DNA from: Clostridia bacterium
GTDB lineage: Bacteria > Bacillota_E > RBS10-35 > JAJYVN01
Length of the DNA: 8,901 bases
Reading direction: 5' to 3'
Assembly (NCBI GenBank): GCA_027335515.1
Contig: DAHWHT010000113.1
Span: 1 to 8,901, forward strand
Below, piece by piece: positions 1 to 6,002 of the stretch. The position numbers were made by a program, and so were the translations under genes. The notes beneath the pieces are model-generated. The model was not told the DNA's origin, made no database searches, and worked only from the letters and a program-made list of their open reading frames with translations. The first letter of the stretch is position 1; every line of letters begins with the position of its first letter.

Positions 1-5
1 TGGGC

Positions 6-16
6 GGGGGGGGGGG
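6..16 (+). repeat. Homopolymer run of eleven G
   Basis: An uninterrupted run of eleven Gs lies at the left edge of the window, preceded by GGGC. A second G11 run occurs at 2944-2954, just before the AbrB-like gene. Such runs are prone to length change by slippage and to sequencing error. What lies to its left is outside the window. Confidence 0.8.
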
Positions 17-284
17 CGGCCCGTTTTCGGTCCGGGTTGCGCTTGCGCCACGATTGGCGGCAATCCGCCCCTCCGTATGCCGCATGCCGAACGAGCCGCG
101 CACGCATGGTCCTGGCTCCATCCCGCCTCGAACCCTCGAACCTTCCCGGGGAACCGGGTGCGGTGCCGACGCTGCGCGCCGGGAGCGCGGCCGACCGGCG
201 GCTTGCAGGGGCGCGTGCGGTGTGTGCGAAGGATCGTACCGGCGCGGCGCTGCCGCGCAAGCCGAACGGAGCTGGGGGTTCGGG

Positions 285-590
285 GATGGAGGCAACCGGG
301 ATGCGGTGCTTGGCGGCGTCGAGTGGGTCACGGCCGCCGGAGTGACGCTGCAGGGCACCGGCGCGACCGGCATGGTGGTGGCGGGCGCCTGCCCGAATGG
401 AGACGCGGTCCGTTTCGCCAATGTGGCATACGGCCGCGTGCGAGACCTGAGCCTTATGGCGGCCGCCAAACGCAGCGGGGGCCGGGTTGGCTGTCGCCGG
501 CCTTGGGCTGCCGCGCGCCCGCATACCCATGGAAGCGGTCGCCAGGTGGCGGCTGAAGCATCCGCCGCTTGGACCGAAGCGACCGTCGCC
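285..590 (+). pseudogene. Possible decayed beta-helix (pectate-lyase-3-like) fragment
   Basis: No intact gene is visible here, but a short stretch reads like a right-handed parallel beta-helix repeat. In the frame that starts codons at position 321, the segment to about 464 contains GVTLQGTGATGMVV followed by DAVRFANVAYGRVRDLSL. This fits the 'GVtLrGtG ... daVrf.n....rvrdLsi' pattern of pectate_lyase_3 or phage tail-spike repeats. If one G is removed from the five-G run at 477-481, the reading continues as SGAGLAVAGLG in the next frame, again beta-helix-like, to roughly 590. The upstream and downstream translations are Arg/Pro/Gly-rich and unconvincing. I infer a pseudogene remnant, or a gene carrying a one-base error in the G run. 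The boundaries are approximate, and chance resemblance is a real alternative. Confidence 0.3.
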
Positions 591-738
591 GAACGGGCCT
601 TGGCGTGCCCTTGCGCTCTGCGCTACGGTCAGCGATGCTGCGGCGTCTGCGCAGTCAGCGGTATGGTGGTTGGGGCGGCCCGGAGGGCGCCCCCGTCCCG
701 TTCGGGCGCGCGACTCCCACGGGACGGGGGGGCGAGGC

Positions 739-1065
739 GTGGCGGTGCGATGGCGATTCATCCTTCTGGCGCGGGATACCGATACGGGACACACGCGCCG
801 TTGGCTCGATTACACGCCGGGTAACACCGTGGTGCCGCCGCGGGGCGGGTTGAGCCTCGCTTACGCCGTCTTCCTGGCCAACGAGTGGATCACCGCGCTG
901 AACGGAGAACTGCCAAGGAACGACCCCATCGTCGGGGCTGCGTTGCCGTATCTGGGCATCTGCCGCTACTGCGGCCGGGTCGTCGACGACCAGCACCTCT
1001 TGGGCGGAGAGCGGGATGTCTGCGATGGCTGCTGGACGGCCCCCCCGCCCACAGGCGGGGGGTAG
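739..1065 (+). CDS. Small hypothetical protein with C-terminal CxxC...CxxC zinc knuckle
   Basis: I do not recognise this 108-residue protein as a named family. The N-terminal half (about residues 5-70) has a plausible globular composition, with segments such as RWRFILLARDTDTG and LSLAYAVFLANEWITALNG. The C-terminal third has two CxxC pairs (C75/C78 and C95/C98, 16 residues apart), typical of a structural zinc ribbon. The start is the GTG at 739, preceded by a G-rich stretch (G7 at 726-732, then CGAGGC) that can serve as ribosome binding site; a GTG at 745 is an alternative. The open frame extends upstream to about 487, but that part looks non-coding. The last codons and the stop overlap a perfect GC hairpin. 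The next gene is convergent. The layout of a GTG start after a G run and a C-terminal zinc ribbon resembles the AbrB-like gene at 2962, but no AbrB-type N-terminus is visible. Confidence 0.5.
   Translation: MAVRWRFILLARDTDTGHTRRWLDYTPGNTVVPPRGGLSLAYAVFLANEWITALNGELPRNDPIVGAALPYLGICRYCGRVVDDQHLLGGERDVCDGCWTAPPPTGGG
1041..1062. terminator. Perfect 9-bp GC hairpin between convergent genes
   Basis: CCCCCCGCC (1041-1049) and GGCGGGGGG (1054-1062) form a perfect 9-bp stem with a CACA loop. The stop codon TAG (1063-1065) of the upstream plus-strand gene abuts the stem, so the hairpin encodes that protein's last residues. The minus-strand isomerase gene ends at 1119, so the structure could serve both convergent transcripts. 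There is no T tract on either side, so intrinsic termination is only inferred from position and stem strength. Confidence 0.4.
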
Positions 1066-1118
1066 CCCGCCGGTAGGTGGGGGATGCGGATGGGGCGCGG
1101 GCCGCCGGCCGCGGTCGC

Positions 1119-1973
1119 TCAATCGGAGGACAGGGCGCGTCCGTGCCGGCGGATGCGTTCCGCGGTGCTCTGAATCCCCACCCATTGGTCTTGCGGTCCT
1201 TCGTAGACCACGGTGTAGGCTCCGGCAAAATGGGTGTCGGCCACGAGGTCGAGCAGGGCATCGAAACCGTCGGTTTCGAGGTTGCCTTGCGCATCCAGGT
1301 CGGGTTTGGCGTGTACCGAGCGCGCAAACGGGAGGATCTGGGCCAGCGCGGCGGCGCGGGTGGCCTTGGGGAAGTTGCCAAAGTCCGCCGTCAGTTGGAC
1401 ACGCCCCTGCAGGCGCATGCAGATTTGGGTGCAGACTTCCGCGGTGGAAGCGAGGCGGCGGAAGTTTTCGGTCAGGATGCCGACGTCAAGGCTGCGGCCC
1501 AGGGTGGCCAGTTCGTCCAGGGCTGCGACGGCGCGGTCGATGGCTGCCTCGTCGTAAGGGCTGCCTTCCCCGGCGACGACCCGGACGTGGCGTGCGCCCA
1601 GCCGCGCCGCCAAGCGTACCCAGCCGGCGATGTAGGCGCGGTCCGCGTCCCGCCGCTGCGGATCGGCCGCGCTGATGTCGCCGTAGTCGACCAGCAGGCT
1701 CCACAACACCACGCCCGCCCGCTCGAAGGCCTGGCGGATCTCCGCGGCGTCGTCGTCGTGGATGGTCTCCAGGGCGGGCAGGTGGAAGTGGCCGAGTTCG
1801 CACGCCTGCAATCCCATGGCCGCCAAGCGGGCCGGCAGGTCCGTCAGCGGCAGGGTCCGGGGTCGGTCTTCCACCGTGGTCACCGGGGTATGCGCCTGTG
1901 GGTCCCACTTGGTCCAGTGCAGAGGACCGAGGTGGCGGTTCAACGCCCAAGAAGAGACCGATAGAAGTGCCAT
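1119..1973 (-). CDS. Sugar phosphate isomerase/epimerase (AP endonuclease 2-like TIM barrel)
   Basis: This is a 284-residue protein of the xylose-isomerase-like TIM-barrel family (AP_endonuc_2), whose members isomerise or epimerise sugars and sugar-like substrates using a divalent metal. The start region (MALLSVSSWALNRHLGPLHW) matches how such proteins begin, which is why the ATG at 1971-1973 was chosen although the open frame runs about 690 bases further upstream and no strong Shine-Dalgarno sequence is seen. Barrel-strand motifs appear in order: CELGHFHLP (59-67), VRVVAGE (130-136), ILTENFRR (166-173), LTADFGNF (194-201), VHAKP (220-224) and VVYEGP (255-260). E169, D197, H221 and E258 are the likely metal and catalytic residues. 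The length is normal for the family. The substrate cannot be deduced. The protein is probably cytosolic; no signal peptide is seen. Confidence 0.85.
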   Translation of the reverse strand: MALLSVSSWALNRHLGPLHWTKWDPQAHTPVTTVEDRPRTLPLTDLPARLAAMGLQACELGHFHLPALETIHDDDAAEIRQAFERAGVVLWSLLVDYGDISAADPQRRDADRAYIAGWVRLAARLGARHVRVVAGEGSPYDEAAIDRAVAALDELATLGRSLDVGILTENFRRLASTAEVCTQICMRLQGRVQLTADFGNFPKATRAAALAQILPFARSVHAKPDLDAQGNLETDGFDALLDLVADTHFAGAYTVVYEGPQDQWVGIQSTAERIRRHGRALSSD

Positions 1974-2478
1974 GCGTCGAGCCTGGTCCAACGGCGTGGC
2001 CAACCGCCTTGGGGCTGTCCACGGGTCCGCCCGACCAGGCTTCTGCCCCTTTCCGGCCTTGGACTGCGCCCGTGCCCCTTGGGGAGGCGGGCATGCCAGC
2101 GGCGGACCGGTACGGTCGCGGGATGTCGGCCCCGCGGCGCACGCCGGAACGGCGCATCCCGCCTCCGGTGGTGGGTAGGTTCGGGGGCGGTGGGGCCGTC
2201 CCCTGCGTGCGACCGCCGGCCGGTCCGGGGTGGGTCGCGCACGGACGCGCCAGCGCCTCCAAAGCGTTCCACGCGTACCCAGCCCACGCTGCGACCCCAT
2301 CCCTTGGGCGGCGCTTTGCGTGGAAGGCCACACGGAACGCTCGGTGTCCGTCGTTGCGCTTCCATACCCCCGTCTGCCCGCCAGCGGTGGGTCCCCGCGC
2401 CTTGGGGTCCCGCAGTCGGGTGCCCTTGCGCCGGTTGCCGCGAGGCGCTGCCCGTGGCGCGGCTGGTTGCCGGTCTCC

Positions 2479-2500
2479 CGTGCGTGCGTGCGTGCGTGCG
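2479..2500 (+). repeat. CGTG tandem repeat (5.5 units)
   Basis: Twenty-two bases consist of CGTG repeated five and a half times without interruption, inside the non-coding spacer. Four-base repeats of this sort can vary in copy number between isolates. No gene start lies close enough to suggest a regulatory role. Confidence 0.8.
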
Positions 2501-2678
2501 CGGGCGGCTGCGGCGAGCGGCGCGGGACGACTCCCAGTGGCCCGCCGACCCCACGCACGCGCCACGGGGTCGGCCCCTGCCCGGTGACGGTGGGGAGGGT
2601 CCAGGGGCGGCCGGTGCAGCCCGGATTGGGGCGCCACGAACGGCAGAAGTCGCGGTTGGTCAAGGAATTGGGCGGCGG

Positions 2679-2765
2679 TTGACACCCCGGGAGGGCACTG
2701 CTTTGTCCGGCCCTGTGGTAGACTATTTACACTACTTTGACCACCGTCGATCGTTGACAACCGAC
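2679..2765 (+). promoter_or_regulatory. Possible promoter/operator island with TTGACA-like hexamers
   Basis: A locally lower-GC stretch interrupts the GC-rich spacer. It contains TTGACA (2679-2684), TTTACA (2726-2731), TTGACC (2737-2742) and TTGACA (2754-2759). TTTACA and TTGACC are 11 bases apart, resembling one helical turn between direct repeats. A TTGTCC (2703-2708) and TATTTA (2724-2729) pair, 15 bases apart, is a poor -35/-10 candidate; TAGACT at 2719 is another weak -10. No hexamer pair has ideal spacing. The island lies about 200 bases before the AbrB-like start, which it most likely serves. Confidence 0.3.
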
Positions 2766-2937
2766 CCGCAGTGTGGCACGGGATCTCGCCCGATCGGGCA
2801 GGTCGGTCCGTCCCAGGGTCCAGGGGCCGAACCGAGGGATCGGGGCAGCCACCGCCGCACCTTGGTGAGCCTGCGGCGCCGGGTCGGTGGGGCCGCTGTG
2901 GGGATGCCGCCGCGCCGGTCGGTGTGCGCCGCCGGAC

Positions 2938-2954
2938 GGGGGCGGGGGGGGGGG
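2938..2954 (+). repeat. G5-C-G11 tract directly upstream of a GTG start
   Basis: Five Gs (2938-2942), one C, then eleven Gs (2944-2954) precede the GTG at 2962 by seven bases. The tract may supply the ribosome binding site, could form a G-quadruplex, and is long enough to be slippage-prone. If translation instead starts at the upstream ATG at 2887, the run would be coding and length changes would shift the frame. Confidence 0.7.
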
Positions 2955-2961
2955 TGGCGGC

Positions 2962-3228
2962 GTGGCGCCGCTTTCCAGGAACATCGTTCGGAGACTGGAC
3001 CACCTGGGACGGCTGGTGGTGCCGCCCGGTGTGCGCGATGCGCTGCGGCGCGGACTGCAGCCGGCGGTCACCCCCCTGGCCGCCGACGGCCCCCGCCCGG
3101 AAGCGGTTGAGCCGCTGCGCTGCGCCTTTTGTGGTACGGCGATCCACGTGATTCCCTTTCACCGCAAGGGCATCTGTGTCGAGTGTGTGCGGGAGGTCGC
3201 CGCGATGGTCAGCCCGTCCCCGCGCTGA
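2962..3228 (+). CDS. AbrB/SpoVT-like transition-state regulator with zinc ribbon
   Basis: This 88-residue protein begins like an AbrB-family DNA-binding protein: NIVRRLDHLGRLVVPPGVRDAL (residues 7-28, one residue group split here) follows the family's 'IVRKvDeLGRivIPkeiR' swapped-hairpin pattern. The C-terminal part has a zinc ribbon with CAFC (C54/C57) and CVEC (C72/C75), a tail seen in some Bacillota AbrB proteins. Residues 31-50, which should hold the second hairpin (normally 'lGi.eGD.vei..dgd.iil'), are poorly conserved here, so dimerisation or DNA binding may be altered. GTG at 2962 was chosen because family members begin a few residues before this motif; the open frame runs back to an ATG at 2887 through poly-glycine. 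It stands alone, about 200 bases after a possible promoter island. Its targets are unknown. Confidence 0.7.
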   Translation: MAPLSRNIVRRLDHLGRLVVPPGVRDALRRGLQPAVTPLAADGPRPEAVEPLRCAFCGTAIHVIPFHRKGICVECVREVAAMVSPSPR

Positions 3229-3400
3229 GTGGTGGACGGGTGCGGGATACGACCGTCCCTGCGCCGGGCGGCGGCGCGAGACGGCGGGCGGGTTCGCCGC
3301 GCAGCCGGATTGCAGGCGGGGCCCCTGGCGCACCTGGTCGGTCACAGCCCGGTGGCCGGCGCAGGGCCGATCCCACCACCCAGAGGGATTGACGGGGATG

Positions 3401-3442
3401 CCCCAGGCTGCGTGAAGCGTGGATCCCCCTGCAGGCCTGGGG
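3401..3442 (+). other. Long hairpin with one bulged G
   Basis: CCCCAGGC (3401-3408) is perfectly complementary to GCCTGGGG (3435-3442). Past a bulged G at 3434, the next three bases TGC (3409-3411) pair with GCA (3431-3433), giving 11 base pairs around a 19-base loop. It lies 173 bases after the AbrB-like stop and about 240 bases before the next start, with no T tract. It could be a terminator, a leader RNA structure or an operator. Confidence 0.4.
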
Positions 3443-3666
3443 TCGGCGGAGCCTGCGCGCCATGTGTGCCCGGCGCGGCGGTGTCCGCCCTGAACCCTCC
3501 GGGCGTCCGTCGGGTTGGTAAGGATTGAAATATGGATGCGGATGGCATGCAGGCGTTGTCGTCCGGGCCGCGAATGGCATGGCCCATTGAGCTACAGGGG
3601 GCCGGTTGCGGGCACGACGGGTTTGGCCGTTGCCGCGCACGGCGGACGGCGGCGCCGTGCGGCGCC

Positions 3667-3672
3667 AGGAGG
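3667..3672 (+). promoter_or_regulatory. Ribosome binding site AGGAGG deciding the GTG start
   Basis: A full consensus AGGAGG lies 11 bases before the GTG at 3684 and leads directly into the PAS-like sequence. It supports this start over the further-upstream open frame. Confidence 0.65.
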
Positions 3673-3683
3673 AGCGGGGTGCC

Positions 3684-5372
3684 GTGCTTTCCGGCGATAC
3701 CATTGCGCGGGTGGCCTACCGCAACGTGCCGCTTCCGATGTGTATTCTGGACGATGCCTGTCGGCTGGTGGAACTCAACGCCTGCGCCCTTGACTATTGG
3801 GGGCTGGGGACGGATGCCAGCGGCCTCCAGGCTCCGGAGGCGTTGCGCCTGGTCGGGCCGGATGGCGAGCCGGACGGCCGCGAACGGTTGGCCTTGGCCG
3901 TGCGGACCGGCGGTGCGGTCGGTGCGGCGGTTTGCCACGGCCCGAGGTTGCGCCCGGTGATCCTGGTCGGGGCGCCCGTTTGCGAGGGTGACAGAACGTT
4001 CACCCTGCTCACGGTGCTGGACCGCGATCGGACCGACCCCGCGCCGTACGCGTCACTGCCTGCCTGGACCCGCACCGATGCCCTCACCGGACTGGTCAAC
4101 CGGCGTGGTTGGCACACGGTGGCCGCCGATTGGGACGGTGCGCCCGGGGTTGCGGTTTGTTTGCGCTTGGACCATCTCGAGGCGATCAACGAGCGGCATG
4201 GCCGGGCGGTGGGGGATGCGGTGCTTGCCGCGCTGGCGGATGCGGTGCGGTCGGCGGCGCCGCCCGACGGGCTGGCGTTGCGCGTGGAGGGCAACGTCTT
4301 TGCCCTCTTGCTGCCTCGGACGGACGTGGGCGCCGCCGAGGCGTGGCTGCGCGCCACGGCCGACGCCCTGACGCAAACGACCCCGCAGCTCTCCGCGCCG
4401 CCGCGCCTTTGCCATGGCGTCGCCACGTGGCAGCCGGGCGGGCTGGATGCGGCCCTGCAGAATGCGGCTGCCGGCCTGCAGGCAAGCCTCAGTGTGGCCC
4501 TGACGGCCTCAAGCGGTGGCCGCATCCTGCTGACCGGTACCGCCAGCCCTGCGCCCGCCCCACCATCCCTGCCCATCGCCCTTGCCGACCCGGGCGGCAA
4601 CCTTGCCGGTCTGTACATCCAATGGCACGAGCAGGCCGACCAGTTCGTAACCTTCGCGGATCCGCCGTGCGGTGGGGCGGTCGTGGAGGTGGGGGCAGGC
4701 GCGGGGCGGATTACCTTCGACGGGCAGTTGGCGCAACGGGTGGGACCGGCCGGCGCCCTGCTGGTGACGGACACCGACCCGCGACGCCTGGAGCGGGCGC
4801 GGTCCCGGGCGACCGGCATGGCATGGCTGCACTTTCTTCGGGCTTCGGCCGAGTCTCTGCCTCTGGCCTCCGGCACGGTGGACATGGCGGTGGGCGCGTT
4901 GTTTCTCCACCTGTGCGACGGGCCGCGGGCCATTCGCGAGATGGCTCGGATCCTGCGGCCCGGCGGTCGGCTCGCCATCGCCGCCGCCCTTGAGTTTCCC
5001 TGGTCGCCGTTTTGGACGGAGGTCCTGGAGCCCATTCGGCTCGCACACGCCGCGGTCGGCCGGGCACTCCCGCAGCCGCTGCTGGCGTTCGGCGAGTTGG
5101 AGGGCATGCTGCAGTCTGCGGGCCTGGTGCTCGAACGGGCCGAGGTCAGCGCGCCGCAGCAGATCAGCGTCGGCGACGCACCCACGGCCCTTGCCGTTTG
5201 GCGGCGCCTTGCCATCCCAAAGTTGCTGCTGGCCGGTTTGGATCCGGCGGGGTGGGCCGGGCATCTCGCCAAGTGCGAGGCGCGGATTGTCTCGGATTTC
5301 GATCGGGTCAGTGCGCGGCTGCGCGCCCTGGAGTGGCGCTGCCTCAGTGTGGTGGCCCGCCGGCCCGTCTGA
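3684..5372 (+). CDS. PAS-like / degenerate GGDEF / SAM-dependent methyltransferase fusion protein
   Basis: This 562-residue protein has three regions. Residues 8-115 are PAS-like (NVPLPMCILDDACRLVELN). Residues 131-255 form a GGDEF fold: it begins with the canonical DALTGLVNRRGW, and continues with LDHLEAINERHG and VGDAVL, but the GGDEF signature reads EGNVF and the first metal-binding Asp of the 'DlDhFK' motif is Arg (LRLDHLEAIN). The Arg of the RxxD inhibitory site is also missing (APPD). It therefore cannot be expected to make c-di-GMP. Residues 325-455 are a class I methyltransferase of the Methyltransf_11/UbiE type, with motif I EVGAGAGRI (335-343), an acidic loop at TDTDPRR (362-368), ASAESLPL, and LRPGGRLAIA (424-433). 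No membrane segment is seen. GTG at 3684 was chosen because AGGAGG lies 11 bases upstream at 3667-3672; the frame is open further back. The substrate is unknown. An HTH gene follows after 117 bases. Confidence 0.8.
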   Translation: MLSGDTIARVAYRNVPLPMCILDDACRLVELNACALDYWGLGTDASGLQAPEALRLVGPDGEPDGRERLALAVRTGGAVGAAVCHGPRLRPVILVGAPVCEGDRTFTLLTVLDRDRTDPAPYASLPAWTRTDALTGLVNRRGWHTVAADWDGAPGVAVCLRLDHLEAINERHGRAVGDAVLAALADAVRSAAPPDGLALRVEGNVFALLLPRTDVGAAEAWLRATADALTQTTPQLSAPPRLCHGVATWQPGGLDAALQNAAAGLQASLSVALTASSGGRILLTGTASPAPAPPSLPIALADPGGNLAGLYIQWHEQADQFVTFADPPCGGAVVEVGAGAGRITFDGQLAQRVGPAGALLVTDTDPRRLERARSRATGMAWLHFLRASAESLPLASGTVDMAVGALFLHLCDGPRAIREMARILRPGGRLAIAAALEFPWSPFWTEVLEPIRLAHAAVGRALPQPLLAFGELEGMLQSAGLVLERAEVSAPQQISVGDAPTALAVWRRLAIPKLLLAGLDPAGWAGHLAKCEARIVSDFDRVSARLRALEWRCLSVVARRPV

Positions 5373-5489
5373 CCGCCCCACATGCGTCCGAGGCGGGACC
5401 GTCGGGTCAGGCGCGGGGCGACGCGCGCCGGCAGCGGCCTGCGCCTTGGGATGGCAGGGTGTGCCCTTCGTGTGGCGAAGGCTGTTGGC

Positions 5490-5987
5490 ATGATGGAGAC
5501 GACCGCACAGCCGCCTGAACCGCAGCCGGCCCGGCAGCCGCTGGAGATACGGGTGCGGGCCGCCCCCGCCGGCGCGGTGGGACGGTCCCTGGCACAGTTG
5601 CGCCAGGAGCGGGGCCTGACGGTGGAGGCGTTGGCGAAGCGTTCCGGTGTCGCGGAGCGCGTGATCCTCGCCCTGGAGCGGGGTACGTGCCGTTATCCGG
5701 GTGGAACCTCCCTGCTGGCGCTGGCGGACGGCGTCGGGACCGACGCTGAGACGCTGCTGCGCGGTGAGGATGGGCGTGGCCCTCTGGGGGAGTCCAACCG
5801 GGACCGCCGCGCCGCGGGGGCCCGCGCGGGCGGCGGCGACGGCCGCGGCCGAGAGGGTCGGGATGCGGGCCGCGCGCGGGAATCGGGGACGAAATCCAAC
5901 CGTGCTGGGTCCAATGGGTCCAACCGCAGGCGTGGCGGCAAGCGTGCCGGCGGTTCCGCCAATCGGACGCGTCCCCCGGTCGCCTAG
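5490..5987 (+). CDS. XRE-family helix-turn-helix protein with Arg/Gly-rich tail
   Basis: This 165-residue protein has a Cro/C1-type helix-turn-helix at about residues 31-92: GRSLAQLRQERGLTVEALAK, then SGVAERVILALERG, and LLALADGVGTDAETLL, as in XRE regulators. Residues 1-28 are a Pro/Gln-rich lead-in. From about residue 93 to the end, the chain is low-complexity and basic, full of Arg, Gly, Ala, Asn and Ser (GGGDGRGREGRDAGRARESG), so it is predicted to be disordered and possibly nucleic-acid binding. The start is one of two adjacent ATGs (5490 or 5493), with GAAGG at 5477-5481. An ATG at 5382 in the same frame lacks a ribosome binding site. It lies 117 bases after the methyltransferase fusion gene on the same strand and may be co-transcribed. 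The tail could also partly reflect GC-driven read-through of a lost stop. Confidence 0.65.
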   Translation: MMETTAQPPEPQPARQPLEIRVRAAPAGAVGRSLAQLRQERGLTVEALAKRSGVAERVILALERGTCRYPGGTSLLALADGVGTDAETLLRGEDGRGPLGESNRDRRAAGARAGGGDGRGREGRDAGRARESGTKSNRAGSNGSNRRRGGKRAGGSANRTRPPVA

Positions 5988-6002
5988 CTAGCGGCGGTTG
6001 TG

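Larger units (their letters stand above)
1..738. other. GC-rich stretch without an intact gene
   Basis: Apart from the possible beta-helix remnant, nothing here supports a gene. All frames are open for long distances only because the DNA is very GC-rich, and the translations are rich in Arg, Ala, Pro and Gly with no recognisable motif. The left edge starts with a run of eleven Gs at 6-16. No clear promoter, tRNA or repeat was found. Confidence 0.5.
1974..2961. other. About 1 kb GC-rich spacer between divergent genes
   Basis: No gene is supported in this stretch between the minus-strand isomerase and the plus-strand AbrB-like gene. Both strands have long open frames, but their translations are Arg/Pro/Gly/Ala-rich with no motif or credible start. 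It contains a CGTG microsatellite (2479-2500), a lower-GC island with several TTGACA-like hexamers (about 2699-2765) and the G-rich run before the AbrB-like start. Since it separates divergent genes, it should hold the promoters of both, but its length is far more than promoters need. It may be eroded coding DNA. Confidence 0.5.
3229..3683. other. 455-base spacer, possible structured leader
   Basis: There is no convincing gene in this stretch. It contains a long bulged hairpin (3401-3442) and, near its end, an AAGGA (3520-3524) seven bases before an ATG at 3532. That ATG opens a frame with no recognisable content that overlaps the next gene out of frame. The region presumably carries the terminator of the AbrB-like gene and the promoter or 5' leader of the PAS-GGDEF-methyltransferase gene; no promoter hexamers stand out. 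Confidence 0.45.

Noticed and set aside
1974..2663. N-terminal extension of the isomerase on the minus strand
   Set aside because: The upstream translation is low-complexity Arg/Pro-rich, and the family begins at the MALLSVSSW start.
1486..3345. 619-codon open frame on the minus strand
   Set aside because: It overlaps the isomerase and AbrB-like genes in another frame and has Arg/Pro/Ala-rich GC-driven composition without domains.
3575..3610. tRNA-like D-arm (TAGCTCAATGGG) on the minus strand
   Set aside because: There is no matching D-stem partner, anticodon arm, TTC-containing T arm or complementary acceptor end.
3532..3960. ATG with a good AAGGA seven bases upstream, opening a 142-codon frame
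   Set aside because: The translation is Trp/Arg/Cys-rich with no motif and overlaps the fusion gene out of frame, where the fusion frame shows clear PAS sequence.
5382..5489. Upstream ATG start for the HTH protein
   Set aside because: No ribosome binding site precedes it, and the added 36 residues are Arg-rich and unlike XRE proteins; 5490 has GAAGG upstream.
3794..5491. 565-codon minus-strand frame opposite the fusion gene
   Set aside because: It is a shadow of the fusion gene, which carries PAS, GGDEF and methyltransferase motifs on the plus strand.
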